Assembly (NCBI GenBank): GCA_030671945.1
Contig: DAOVHJ010000041.1
Location: 1-11,922, forward strand
Direction of reading: 5' to 3'
DNA: 11,922 nucleotides
From: Candidatus Heimdallarchaeota archaeon
GTDB taxonomy: Archaea; Asgardarchaeota; Heimdallarchaeia; JABLTI01
The notes beneath the pieces were generated by a model. It was not told the DNA's origin and did no database searches. It was given only the letters and a program-made list of their open reading frames with translations. Shown here piece by piece: positions 6,618 through 11,922 of this stretch. The position numbers and the translations under genes are program-made. Every line of letters starts with the position of its first letter. Position 1 is the stretch's first letter.

Positions 6618-7178
6618 ATGAATATCTTCTCCAAGATTGCACACAGATATGATAATTTTGTGGGTAAATTCAACTTAGAAGAATTACTTGAATATTTACC
6701 TCTTGATCCTGAAAATCTGCTTCTTGACCTTGGTGGAGGAACAGGAAGAGCCGCAGTAGAATTGCTAAAACACGTGAATGAATGCATAGTTTTAGATCCG
6801 TCCTATGAGATGTTACTGGAAGCAAAAAAGAAAACTGATAGATTTCTGATTGTTCAGGCAGTTGGAGAAGCTTTACCATTCCGTGAAAAATCCTTGAAAC
6901 AAATCTTCCTCAATGATTCATTTCATCATATTAAGAAACAGAGAGAAACCTTAGAGGAGAGTTTCCGGGTGTTAAAACCGGGTGGGAAGCTAATCATTAG
7001 AGAATTTGATAAAAATTACTTTTGGAACTTATTTCTTAGATTCGCTGAATTCGTTGTTGGCTTTGGAAGCAAATTTTATTCCCCTAAAAAACTAGCAGCT
7101 ATGTGTGAGGAAATTGGATTCCAGACCTCTTGGGAAAGACCTAACAGAAGCACTTTCATTTTGATTGCAGAAAAATAA
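6618..7178 (+). CDS. Class I SAM-dependent methyltransferase (UbiE/Methyltransf_11 type)
   Basis: The 186-residue protein has the Rossmann-like methyltransferase core. Motif I is LLDLGGGTGR (35-44), which binds SAM. The acidic residue ending strand 2 is Asp60 (CIVLDPS), VGEALPF is the usual strand-4 approach, LNDSFHH follows, and VLKPGGKLII (118-127) is the typical post-core strand. The C-terminal FGSKFYSPKKLAAMCEEIGF resembles small-molecule methyltransferases. It is shorter than UbiE (about 250 residues). A likely acceptor is a small molecule, quinone or lipid rather than RNA, but this cannot be decided here. A purine-rich GAGAAGGA lies about 10 nt before the ATG. It is the third gene of a unit with two membrane proteins and ends 2 nt from the convergent dehydratase gene. 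Confidence 0.85.
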   Translation: MNIFSKIAHRYDNFVGKFNLEELLEYLPLDPENLLLDLGGGTGRAAVELLKHVNECIVLDPSYEMLLEAKKKTDRFLIVQAVGEALPFREKSLKQIFLNDSFHHIKKQRETLEESFRVLKPGGKLIIREFDKNYFWNLFLRFAEFVVGFGSKFYSPKKLAAMCEEIGFQTSWERPNRSTFILIAEK

Positions 7179-7180
7179 CC

Positions 7181-8140
7181 TTAGTAATGAGTAATTATCT
7201 CATCAAATAGTTCTTTGTCAATATTCCCACCGGATATGATACAAACTACTACTTTATCTTTGAATTTCTCAGGATCGTCTAGTATAGGAGTAATTGCCAT
7301 AGCTCCAGAAGCTTCAGTAACGAATTCCTCATTTTTCCAAATTACAGATATTGCTTTCTTTATTGTTTCCTCTTTTACTACAACAATTTCATCAACAAAA
7401 TCTTTAGTAATATCAAAAGTTATTGAATCCTTTTCTATACCTCCCCAAACACCATCAGCTACAGAATCAAACATTTCTATATCAATGATTTTTCCTGCTT
7501 TAATTGATTCATACATTGTAGGACATGCTTCTGTTTGAATTCCAATTACTTTGGCATTCGAATACACATCTTTTGCTGCAATTGCAATTCCAGAAATCAA
7601 ACCTCCACCACCAATTGGAACTAATATTGAATCTATTTCTTGCAATTCTTCGTAAATCTCTGGTACAATAGTGCCTTGCCCTGCAATTACCAATTCATCA
7701 TTATATGGAGAAATCCAAGTTCTGTTCTCTTTTTCAGCAAGCTCTAAAGCTATCTGTTCAGATTCATCATAATTGTCTCCGAGTAAAACAAGTTCAACAT
7801 TGAATTTCCTTATTTTATCTAGTTTGTTTTTTGGAGTGTTTGTTGGTACAACAATTTTTGCTGATATACCTAATTTCTCAGAACTTATACCAATAGCTTG
7901 AGCATGATTTCCTGAAGATGCTGTAATTATTCCGTTCTTTACTTCTTCCTTTGTAAGATTCAGAAGTTTATTGAAAGCTCCTCTTAATTTAAATGATCCA
8001 GTTAATTGAAGACTCTCTACTTTTAAATAGACATCCCCACCAGAAATTAAGCTTAAATAATATGAACGAAACAAAGGAGTTTTTCTAATATAGGGAGTAA
8101 TTCTTTCTTTTGCTAGTTGAATTTCTTTAGGATCAATCAT
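7181..8140 (-). CDS. Threonine/serine dehydratase-type PLP enzyme (fold type II)
   Basis: The predicted reaction is PLP-dependent deamination of threonine to 2-oxobutyrate or serine to pyruvate, in the cytoplasm. The PLP lysine is Lys51 in TGSFKLRGA. The cofactor-ring loop is SSGNHAQ (75-81), the phosphate-binding loop is GGGGL (177-181), and SGGN (303-306) closes the site. At 319 residues it has the catalytic domain only. The C-terminal ACT-like regulatory domain of the biosynthetic IlvA (about 500 residues) is missing, so it resembles short catabolic TdcB-type enzymes or serine racemase. Those related activities cannot be separated by eye. It starts at an ATG with no clear ribosome site. 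It lies downstream of the transporter gene on the same strand, but an oligo-T terminator separates them. Confidence 0.88.
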   Translation of the reverse strand: MIDPKEIQLAKERITPYIRKTPLFRSYYLSLISGGDVYLKVESLQLTGSFKLRGAFNKLLNLTKEEVKNGIITASSGNHAQAIGISSEKLGISAKIVVPTNTPKNKLDKIRKFNVELVLLGDNYDESEQIALELAEKENRTWISPYNDELVIAGQGTIVPEIYEELQEIDSILVPIGGGGLISGIAIAAKDVYSNAKVIGIQTEACPTMYESIKAGKIIDIEMFDSVADGVWGGIEKDSITFDITKDFVDEIVVVKEETIKKAISVIWKNEEFVTEASGAMAITPILDDPEKFKDKVVVCIISGGNIDKELFDEIITHY

Positions 8141-8180
8141 ACTTCATACATTACACAGTTTCAATAATGAATGTTTTCTT

Positions 8181-8200
8181 AAGAAAAAAAAGAGGATAAT
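8181..8200 (-). terminator. Oligo-T terminator after the MFS gene
   Basis: On the minus strand, starting about 8 nt after the MFS stop codon (8208-8210), the sequence is pyrimidine-rich with an unbroken T8 run (8184-8191). This matches hairpin-less archaeal termination. It suggests the dehydratase gene has its own promoter within 8141-8180. Confidence 0.5.
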
Positions 8201-8207
8201 TGAATGC

Positions 8208-9485
8208 TTAGGTTTTTACGTAAGCACTCAAATCTTTCATAAAGAAAGCTATTACAGTATTAACTACAAATAGAGCTGACAAAATTATGAAATTTATGAA
8301 CATATAGCTGGTTCCATCAGCAAGCATAATACAACCTAGTAGTACTATTCCGCCAATTTGTCCAATCCACATCAATAGACCATTTGAGGTTTCCTCTGGT
8401 AGTGGGTGCGTTATTTCTGCTGCATAAGTTAATCCGATAGGTAGTAAGGAAATAAGGAAGAATCCAGCAAAAAATGAAGTAATATATCTCACAATTGTTA
8501 CATCAACAAAGAAGAATATTGGTAGTAGAACTATACCCGAAGCCATTGAAATTATAATGAATATTTTTCTTTTTCGGAAGTAATCAGATAATGCAGAAAG
8601 ACCTACAGCTCCTATAATACCTCCACCTATAATTAAGCTGCCAATAACCCCTGGTTCTGTTGCAGTAGGAGCATAACCAAATATAATATCAATAACAGCT
8701 GATATAGCGTTAAATGCTCCAAATCCCAATAAGAAGATAACGAAGAGAATTGTGAAATCTCGTTTCTTAAACATAGATCTGGTTCCTTTCAAAGCTAATG
8801 CTTTAGTTTTATCAGCGAATGCATTTGGAGGTGTGGGAGGTTTGTTTCGAATCAAAACCAAGTAAAGTACCATTACAACTACTGAAGCAATGCCAAAACT
8901 CCAAGTCATCCAACTAATACCTGCATCAACACCAATATTGTTAACAACAAAAGGTGGTATTAGAAATGCTAGCAAAACACCAATAAGCATAGACATAGTT
9001 CCTAATCCAGAAGCTAAAGCTTTTTCTGACTCAGGGAACCAAACAGCAGCAACTTTAGTAAACGCATTCAAAACAAATGGTTGACCAATTGCAGCAAATA
9101 TCTGGAATGTCAATAACATAGGGTAATTCTTTATCATAACAGCGAATACTCGTAAAAATCCAAAAACACCGTTGAGGATAACGCCTATTCCAACACCCCA
9201 TTTCAATCCTAATTTGTCTATAATCCAACAAGCTAGAAAATTAACCGGGATATAAGCAACCATGAAGATCAATGCAAGTAATAGTATCTCAAGATCACCA
9301 ACACCAAAAAAACCAGCGGTTTCATCTATAATCGTACCATAGGTAACCCAAACTAATTGGGTTGCTGCTCCAGCTAACATGAAAACAATGAGAACAATCC
9401 AACGGTAACGATAAGACTTGTATTCAGAATCCACTGCCTTGTCAATATCATCAACAACTTTAGAATTAACATCCAAATCAATCAA
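8208..9485 (-). CDS. MFS transporter, FLVCR-like
   Basis: This 425-residue protein has about twelve hydrophobic segments and a central cytoplasmic loop (about 213-243), the layout of the major facilitator superfamily. A motif-A-like DKLGLKWG (90-97) follows helix 2. The first half matches the FLVCR-type pattern of eukaryotic choline/ethanolamine (formerly heme) transporters: YRWIVLIVFML in helix 1, VAYIPVNF in helix 2, IGQPFVLNAFTKVAAVWFPE around helices 4-5. Trp46 and Gln135 stand where, from memory, the choline-coordinating Trp and Gln of human FLVCR1/2 lie. Prokaryotic relatives exist, so the substrate is open. The start is awkward: TTG 9485 has AGGAG only 2 nt before it, while the TTG at 9476 (residue 4) has 11 nt. 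It is divergent from the small zinc-ribbon gene and transcribed towards the dehydratase. Confidence 0.82.
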   Translation of the reverse strand: MIDLDVNSKVVDDIDKAVDSEYKSYRYRWIVLIVFMLAGAATQLVWVTYGTIIDETAGFFGVGDLEILLLALIFMVAYIPVNFLACWIIDKLGLKWGVGIGVILNGVFGFLRVFAVMIKNYPMLLTFQIFAAIGQPFVLNAFTKVAAVWFPESEKALASGLGTMSMLIGVLLAFLIPPFVVNNIGVDAGISWMTWSFGIASVVVMVLYLVLIRNKPPTPPNAFADKTKALALKGTRSMFKKRDFTILFVIFLLGFGAFNAISAVIDIIFGYAPTATEPGVIGSLIIGGGIIGAVGLSALSDYFRKRKIFIIISMASGIVLLPIFFFVDVTIVRYITSFFAGFFLISLLPIGLTYAAEITHPLPEETSNGLLMWIGQIGGIVLLGCIMLADGTSYMFINFIILSALFVVNTVIAFFMKDLSAYVKT

Positions 9486-9727
9486 ATCTCCTGTAATAAT
9501 ATGCCAAACTTTCTTGTAAGTCGTTAGAGAATTAAAAAAGGTTCCTCTGAAATAAGAAGTCCGAGCTTTATATTCATAAAGGATATCTTTTTAAGTAACC
9601 GCCTAGCATTTCAACACGTATACTATATATGAAACAAAAAGAGGAAGGTAGCTAATTCTTATCAGAATAAATTTAGTCATATTTATTTATTAAGATTTTA
9701 ATTGTAACTTCATGGTTTTTGGATTGA

Positions 9728-9739
9728 TTATAAAGTATA
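9728..9739 (+). promoter_or_regulatory. TATA box for the CxxC-x17-CxxC gene
   Basis: TTATAAAGTATA is the best TATA match in the window and lies 27-38 nt before ATG 9766. It predicts transcription from around 9757-9762 with a very short leader. The GGTGA at 9752-9756, 9 nt before the ATG, may therefore be included only partly. Confidence 0.55.
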
Positions 9740-9751
9740 ACACAAATATTT

Positions 9752-9756
9752 GGTGA
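9752..9756 (+). promoter_or_regulatory. Shine-Dalgarno GGTGA for the CxxC-x17-CxxC gene
   Basis: GGTGA is an exact match to the core complementary to the 3' end of archaeal 16S rRNA, spaced 9 nt from ATG 9766. It fixes the start of this very short gene. Confidence 0.5.
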
Positions 9757-9765
9757 AAATAAAAA

Positions 9766-9924
9766 ATGAGTAGATACGGTAACTACGACAGACCACCACG
9801 AGAAATGCACAAGGTAACTTGCGCAGATTGCGGAAACGAAGCAGAAGTTCCCTTCAAACCAGATGGCGAACGACCTGTATACTGTCAAGATTGTTACAAA
9901 AAACGAAAACCAAGAAGATATTAG
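9766..9924 (+). CDS. CxxC-x17-CxxC zinc-ribbon small protein (52 aa)
   Basis: The gene encodes 52 residues from ATG 9766 to TAG 9922-9924. The pairs CADC (Cys19, Cys22) and CQDC (Cys40, Cys43) are separated by 17 residues. That is the spacing of the known CxxC-x17-CxxC domain, which forms a zinc ribbon with four cysteine ligands. The N-terminus MSRYGNYDRPPRE is basic and disordered-looking, and the tail YKKRKPRRY is strongly basic, so nucleic-acid or ribosome association is plausible but not shown. Strong TATA and Shine-Dalgarno elements and a long oligo-T terminator suggest a well-expressed single-gene unit. Its codons look richer in G+C than the surrounding DNA. It is the shortest gene in the window and is supported by motif, promoter and composition together. 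Confidence 0.85.
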   Translation: MSRYGNYDRPPREMHKVTCADCGNEAEVPFKPDGERPVYCQDCYKKRKPRRY

Positions 9925-9980
9925 GAATAGAAAGAGATTTTCTAGTAAAATTCTAACAGCAATGTTACTTTTAAACTAGA

Positions 9981-10058
9981 TTTCTTTTTTTCTTTATTTT
10001 TTCCTTTATTGTTTTTTTTCTTTTATTATTTTTATTATTGTTTTTTCCTTTGTTTTAT
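9981..10058 (+). terminator. Long oligo-T terminator tract
   Basis: About 78 nt of the plus strand are almost only T with scattered C and A. Runs include T7 (9985-9991), T6 (9997-10002), T8 (10012-10019) and T6 (10041-10046). It starts 57 nt after the zinc-ribbon stop. Serial T-runs are the expected form of efficient factor-independent archaeal termination, though one this long is unusual. Confidence 0.6.
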
Positions 10059-10071
10059 TGAGCACTATTGT

Positions 10072-10641
10072 TTATAAAAAGACGCCGCAAACAAAATTGA
10101 AAATTGAAAGAAGAATCATTGCGATTGCTATAATTGTTCCAGAAAGTATCAAACTTATTATCGTAATTATTTTTGTATTAGGATTTGACCTACTAAATAA
10201 TCCTAATAGAAATCCAATGGCTGTTGAAAGCGCACCAACAATAAACATGGTTAAATTAAAGTTCGTAAATGAAATTATTAACAAAATAATACCCGATACT
10301 GAAAAGGCTAAGGAAATATAGGCTACAAATTTCGGTGCTTTAATTTGTCGAAGTTGTTTTCTTCTTGATTTTCCTATAGCAGAGAAGCAATAACCACAAT
10401 ATATACAATATTCTGATCTTGTATTATTCATTTTGTCACAATTATTACATTCTTTAGTAAAAAACAATTGGCCCTCAGATTTAGGCAGATAAGCCCTAAT
10501 ACTTTGCTTACAATAAATACAATTTATCACTTCTTGTTGTACGATCTCTATCTTTTCTATCGAAATTAATTCACCGCAGAGTGGACAATGCTCAACAGGT
10601 AAACCATGAAAAACTTCTTTTGAAGCATCTCTATATGTCAT
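10072..10641 (-). CDS. Zinc-ribbon membrane protein, function unknown
   Basis: The 189-residue protein has two parts. Residues 1-90 carry four CxxC pairs: CPLC (19, 22), CIYC (41, 44), CNNC (65, 68) and CIYC (79, 82), plus Cys85. This suggests two zinc ribbons, the first formed by pairs one and two and the second by pairs three and four. A basic linker (KSRRKQLRQIKAPK) follows, then three hydrophobic segments at about 104-124, 127-148 and 156-185. The zinc part is therefore likely cytoplasmic, anchored by a C-terminal membrane domain. Many archaeal proteins combine zinc ribbons with helices without a known role. The start is ATG 10641; GGAGG precedes it by only 3 nt, closer than usual. The gene converges on the small zinc-ribbon gene across the T-rich tract. 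Confidence 0.78.
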   Translation of the reverse strand: MTYRDASKEVFHGLPVEHCPLCGELISIEKIEIVQQEVINCIYCKQSIRAYLPKSEGQLFFTKECNNCDKMNNTRSEYCIYCGYCFSAIGKSRRKQLRQIKAPKFVAYISLAFSVSGIILLIISFTNFNLTMFIVGALSTAIGFLLGLFSRSNPNTKIITIISLILSGTIIAIAMILLSIFNFVCGVFL

Positions 10642-10644
10642 CTT

Positions 10645-10649
10645 CCTCC
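10645..10649 (-). promoter_or_regulatory. Shine-Dalgarno GGAGG, short spacing
   Basis: GGAGG on the minus strand ends only 3 nt before ATG 10641. No other in-frame ATG, GTG or TTG lies at a better distance, so the start is kept despite the tight spacing. Confidence 0.4.
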
Positions 10650-10744
10650 CACTGTTAAGTTATAAAACACATTTCAATTAATTACTTTTTTGATTGAAAT
10701 ATCCGATTTATTTTGAAATTCTTTAAATTAAAAATAAAGGAAAG

Positions 10745-10776
10745 AAAAAATCATCCTATTATAGATGATTTTTTTT
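10745..10776. terminator. Perfect 11-bp hairpin with T-runs, probable bidirectional terminator
   Basis: AAAAAATCATC (10745-10755) pairs with GATGATTTTTT (10764-10774) around an 8-nt loop. On the minus strand the second arm ends in T6 followed by pyrimidines, 17 nt or more downstream of the hypothetical gene ending at 10793. On the plus strand there is a T8 run. It resembles a bacterial intrinsic terminator more than the hairpin-less T tracts elsewhere in the window. It separates two genes on the minus strand. Confidence 0.6.
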
Positions 10777-10792
10777 GAATTTCTGAATATTC

Positions 10793-11221
10793 CTAACCTG
10801 AATAAGGTGTTTTCATACCAAAAGTGCCTTTTACGGCTATCTTGAATTTAGGTGCAATTTCTTTGAAGAAGTGTGTGACTCCAAAAACAACTGCTTGGAA
10901 TTCTGATTGGAAATTCTCAAAGTTTGAGCTAAATGGTATGTCATTTTCTGAGAAAACGTTTCCATTTTCATCCACTGAATATGTTACTTCAAAGAGATTC
11001 CACATTTCTTTCAATAATGCTTCATATAATCCTTTAGGGACAAATTCAGAAGATACTATTAATGCTGCGATTTTCAACCAGTTTGCATCTGGAAAAACAC
11101 CAACAACAATTGAAAATTGATTTCCATCAATATTGTACGGCAAATGGAACAAATTGAGCTCTTTGTTATAGGCATAATTTAATCCCATTTGTTTAAGCCA
11201 ATCTTTTACTTTTTCAAACAT
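10793..11221 (-). CDS. Hypothetical small alpha/beta protein (142 aa)
   Basis: The open frame extends to ATG 11320, but the internal ATG at 11221 is the better start. It has GAGGT 7 nt upstream, and the protein-like sequence begins there (MFEKVKDWLKQMG). The 142-residue product starts with a helix, followed by strand-like segments (FHLPYNIDGNQFSIVVGVF, WLKIAALIV) and a helix (KGLYEALLKEMWNLF). More strands come next, and a final helix contains VVFGVTHFFKEIA. This order recalls the YbjN or type III secretion chaperone-like fold, but I cannot confirm it and assign no function. There are no membrane segments and no cysteines. It is a single-gene unit ending in the hairpin terminator at 10745-10776. 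Confidence 0.72.
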   Translation of the reverse strand: MFEKVKDWLKQMGLNYAYNKELNLFHLPYNIDGNQFSIVVGVFPDANWLKIAALIVSSEFVPKGLYEALLKEMWNLFEVTYSVDENGNVFSENDIPFSSNFENFQSEFQAVVFGVTHFFKEIAPKFKIAVKGTFGMKTPYSG

Positions 11222-11228
11222 TCTTTTT

Positions 11229-11233
11229 ACCTC
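11229..11233 (-). promoter_or_regulatory. Shine-Dalgarno GAGGT that decides the start at 11221
   Basis: GAGGT on the minus strand is 7 nt before ATG 11221, an ideal spacing. The alternative ATG at 11320 has no such site and would add 33 residues that do not look like part of the domain. Confidence 0.6.
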
Positions 11234-11455
11234 AATTATTTTATTTCTGTTTTTATTTGGCAGAATAAATAGCTCTTTCAAATGATCTATTATTTCTAAA
11301 TTGAAAGAATAACTATTCAAACAATCCTTACAGTTTTTTTATTATTATTTATAATTTTTCGTTCTGCAATTTTTCGGACTAATTTAATTGCTTTTTTTTG
11401 AAAAAAATATACTTAATAGAAAGATAATTTTTTATCACTCGATGTTTTTCATATC

Positions 11456-11463
11456 AATAAATA
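11456..11463 (+). promoter_or_regulatory. TATA-like box for the TrmJ-like gene
   Basis: AATAAATA is centred about 26 nt before ATG 11485, and no ribosome site lies between them. This fits a leaderless transcript beginning at or just before the ATG. Confidence 0.4.
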
Positions 11464-11484
11464 GACGCTTAGGCTTGTGCTATT

Positions 11485-11922
11485 ATGACCATTAAAGTAG
11501 TGTTAGTCGAACCGACCATTCCTGGGAACATCGGTTCTGTTGCTCGAGTTATGAAGAATTTTGGTTTCAAAGATCTAGTATTGATAAATCCTCAAACAGA
11601 GATTTCTGGGGATGTTTATCGTTTTGCTGTCCGAGCTCATGATATTATTGAAAATATGACGATTCTTAATTCATTAGAAGATTTCATTAAAACCGTTCCT
11701 TATGTTGTTGGCACCACTGCGAAAATTTGTACTGATAGTGGGTCAACAAATGTTCGTGTAGCTGTTAGTTCTGATGATCCAAGTCTTATTAACTTGTTAC
11801 AATTCAAAGATGACATCGCTATACTTTTTGGAAGAGAAGACATTGGCTTAACCAATACAGAAATTCAGCTCTGTGATATGACAGTTCATATTCCAACCAC
11901 AGACGAGTATAAAGCTCTTAAT
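11485..11922 (+). CDS. TrmJ-like tRNA/rRNA 2'-O-methyltransferase (SpoU/SPOUT family), 3' partial
   Basis: 146 codons are visible before the window ends. The three SPOUT motifs of the SpoU class appear in order. These are VEPTIPGNIGSVARVMKNFG near the start, LFGREDIGLTNTEI for motif 2, and the beginning of motif 3, IPTTDEYKALN. The VRAHDI segment after the first motif is also typical of the TrmJ branch. These dimeric knotted enzymes use SAM to methylate a ribose 2'-hydroxyl. TrmJ acts on nucleotide 32 of tRNA, and in archaea on C32. Complete proteins have about 160-260 residues, so only the C-terminal part is missing. The target is inferred from family resemblance, not from a specific residue. 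The start ATG is supported by the motif immediately after it and by a TATA-like box 26 nt upstream. Confidence 0.88.
   Translation, partial: MTIKVVLVEPTIPGNIGSVARVMKNFGFKDLVLINPQTEISGDVYRFAVRAHDIIENMTILNSLEDFIKTVPYVVGTTAKICTDSGSTNVRVAVSSDDPSLINLLQFKDDIAILFGREDIGLTNTEIQLCDMTVHIPTTDEYKALN

Larger units (their letters stand above)
9486..9765. other. 280-nt divergent intergenic region
   Basis: No gene is visible here. On the minus strand AGGAG (9488-9492) precedes the MFS start, and an AT-rich stretch near 9524-9535 could be its TATA box. A perfect 6-bp inverted repeat, CTTTAT-attc-ATAAAG (9566-9581), could be an operator or a second promoter element. The plus side holds the promoter of the zinc-ribbon gene. 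A 9-codon ORF at 9629 looks like chance. Confidence 0.5.

Noticed and set aside
7187..7203. 5-bp inverted repeat at the methyltransferase/dehydratase junction
   Set aside because: ATGAG/CTCAT around 7 nt is too short in AT-rich DNA to claim a terminator.
9629..9655. Possible leader peptide upstream of the zinc-ribbon gene
   Set aside because: It has eight residues and then a stop, lies 110 nt or more upstream beyond the TATA box, and shows no attenuator-like structure.
9673..9888. Minus-strand open frame of 71 codons
   Set aside because: It runs through the zinc-ribbon gene and its promoter. The plus-strand gene has the motif, start signals and codon pattern, so this is a shadow.
10058..10321. 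Plus-strand open frame of 87 codons
   Set aside because: It is antisense to the membrane part of the zinc-ribbon membrane protein; the hydrophobic look comes from the opposite strand.
11222..11320. N-terminal 33-residue extension of the hypothetical 142-aa protein
   Set aside because: An ideally spaced GAGGT marks ATG 11221 as the start, and the extension looks like translated AT-rich leader.
11353..11376. Direct repeat AATTTTTCG, two copies
   Set aside because: Two 9-nt AT-rich copies in a low-complexity spacer are likely chance; there is no third copy or array.
1..11922. CRISPR array, tRNA, rRNA, box C/D RNA, transposon or defence genes
   Set aside because: No regularly spaced repeats, cloverleaf-like sequence, intergenic C and D boxes, transposase motifs or recognised defence domains were seen on either strand.

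Overview
This window is AT-rich. Its genes run in both orientations, pack tightly at convergent ends, and often start with GTG or TTG. TATA-like boxes lie about 25-30 nt before several starts, with a GGTGA- or GAGGT-type ribosome site before some others. There are oligo-T stretches after genes, a TrmJ/SpoU-type methyltransferase, small zinc-ribbon proteins and eukaryote-like accessory enzymes. Together these point to an archaeon. The mix of a sulfotransferase, an FLVCR-like transporter and a stand-alone E2 acyltransferase would fit an Asgard-type genome, but that assignment is inference only. I see no CRISPR array, tRNA, rRNA, transposase or phage gene.

Left part (1-2105): two tandem VOC/glyoxalase-fold genes (the first cut by the window edge) converge on a stand-alone 2-oxoacid dehydrogenase E2 catalytic-domain protein. 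That gene is divergent from a small NTF2/SnoaL-like protein. Middle part (2221-5125): a radical SAM/SPASM enzyme is followed on the same strand by a PAPS-type sulfotransferase. The N-terminal homology of the sulfotransferase appears to extend upstream of its first ordinary start codon. It converges, with overlapping stop codons, on a two-helix membrane protein of unknown function.

Right-middle part (5221-9485): a compact three-gene unit encodes a cysteine-rich four-helix membrane protein, a five-helix membrane protein and a class I SAM methyltransferase. It converges on a threonine/serine-dehydratase-type PLP enzyme. Upstream of that enzyme on the same strand, behind an oligo-T terminator, is an MFS transporter resembling the FLVCR family.

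Right part (9486-11922): a 52-residue CxxC-x17-CxxC zinc-ribbon protein is followed by an unusually long oligo-T tract. Then come a zinc-ribbon membrane protein, a small alpha/beta hypothetical protein, and the start of a TrmJ-like RNA 2'-O-methyltransferase that runs off the window.

The genes do not form one obvious pathway; most look like separate one- to three-gene units. The best candidates for something undescribed are the cysteine-rich membrane protein with its two neighbours (5221-7178) and the radical SAM/sulfotransferase pair (2221-4658). Both are inferences from sequence, not demonstrated systems.
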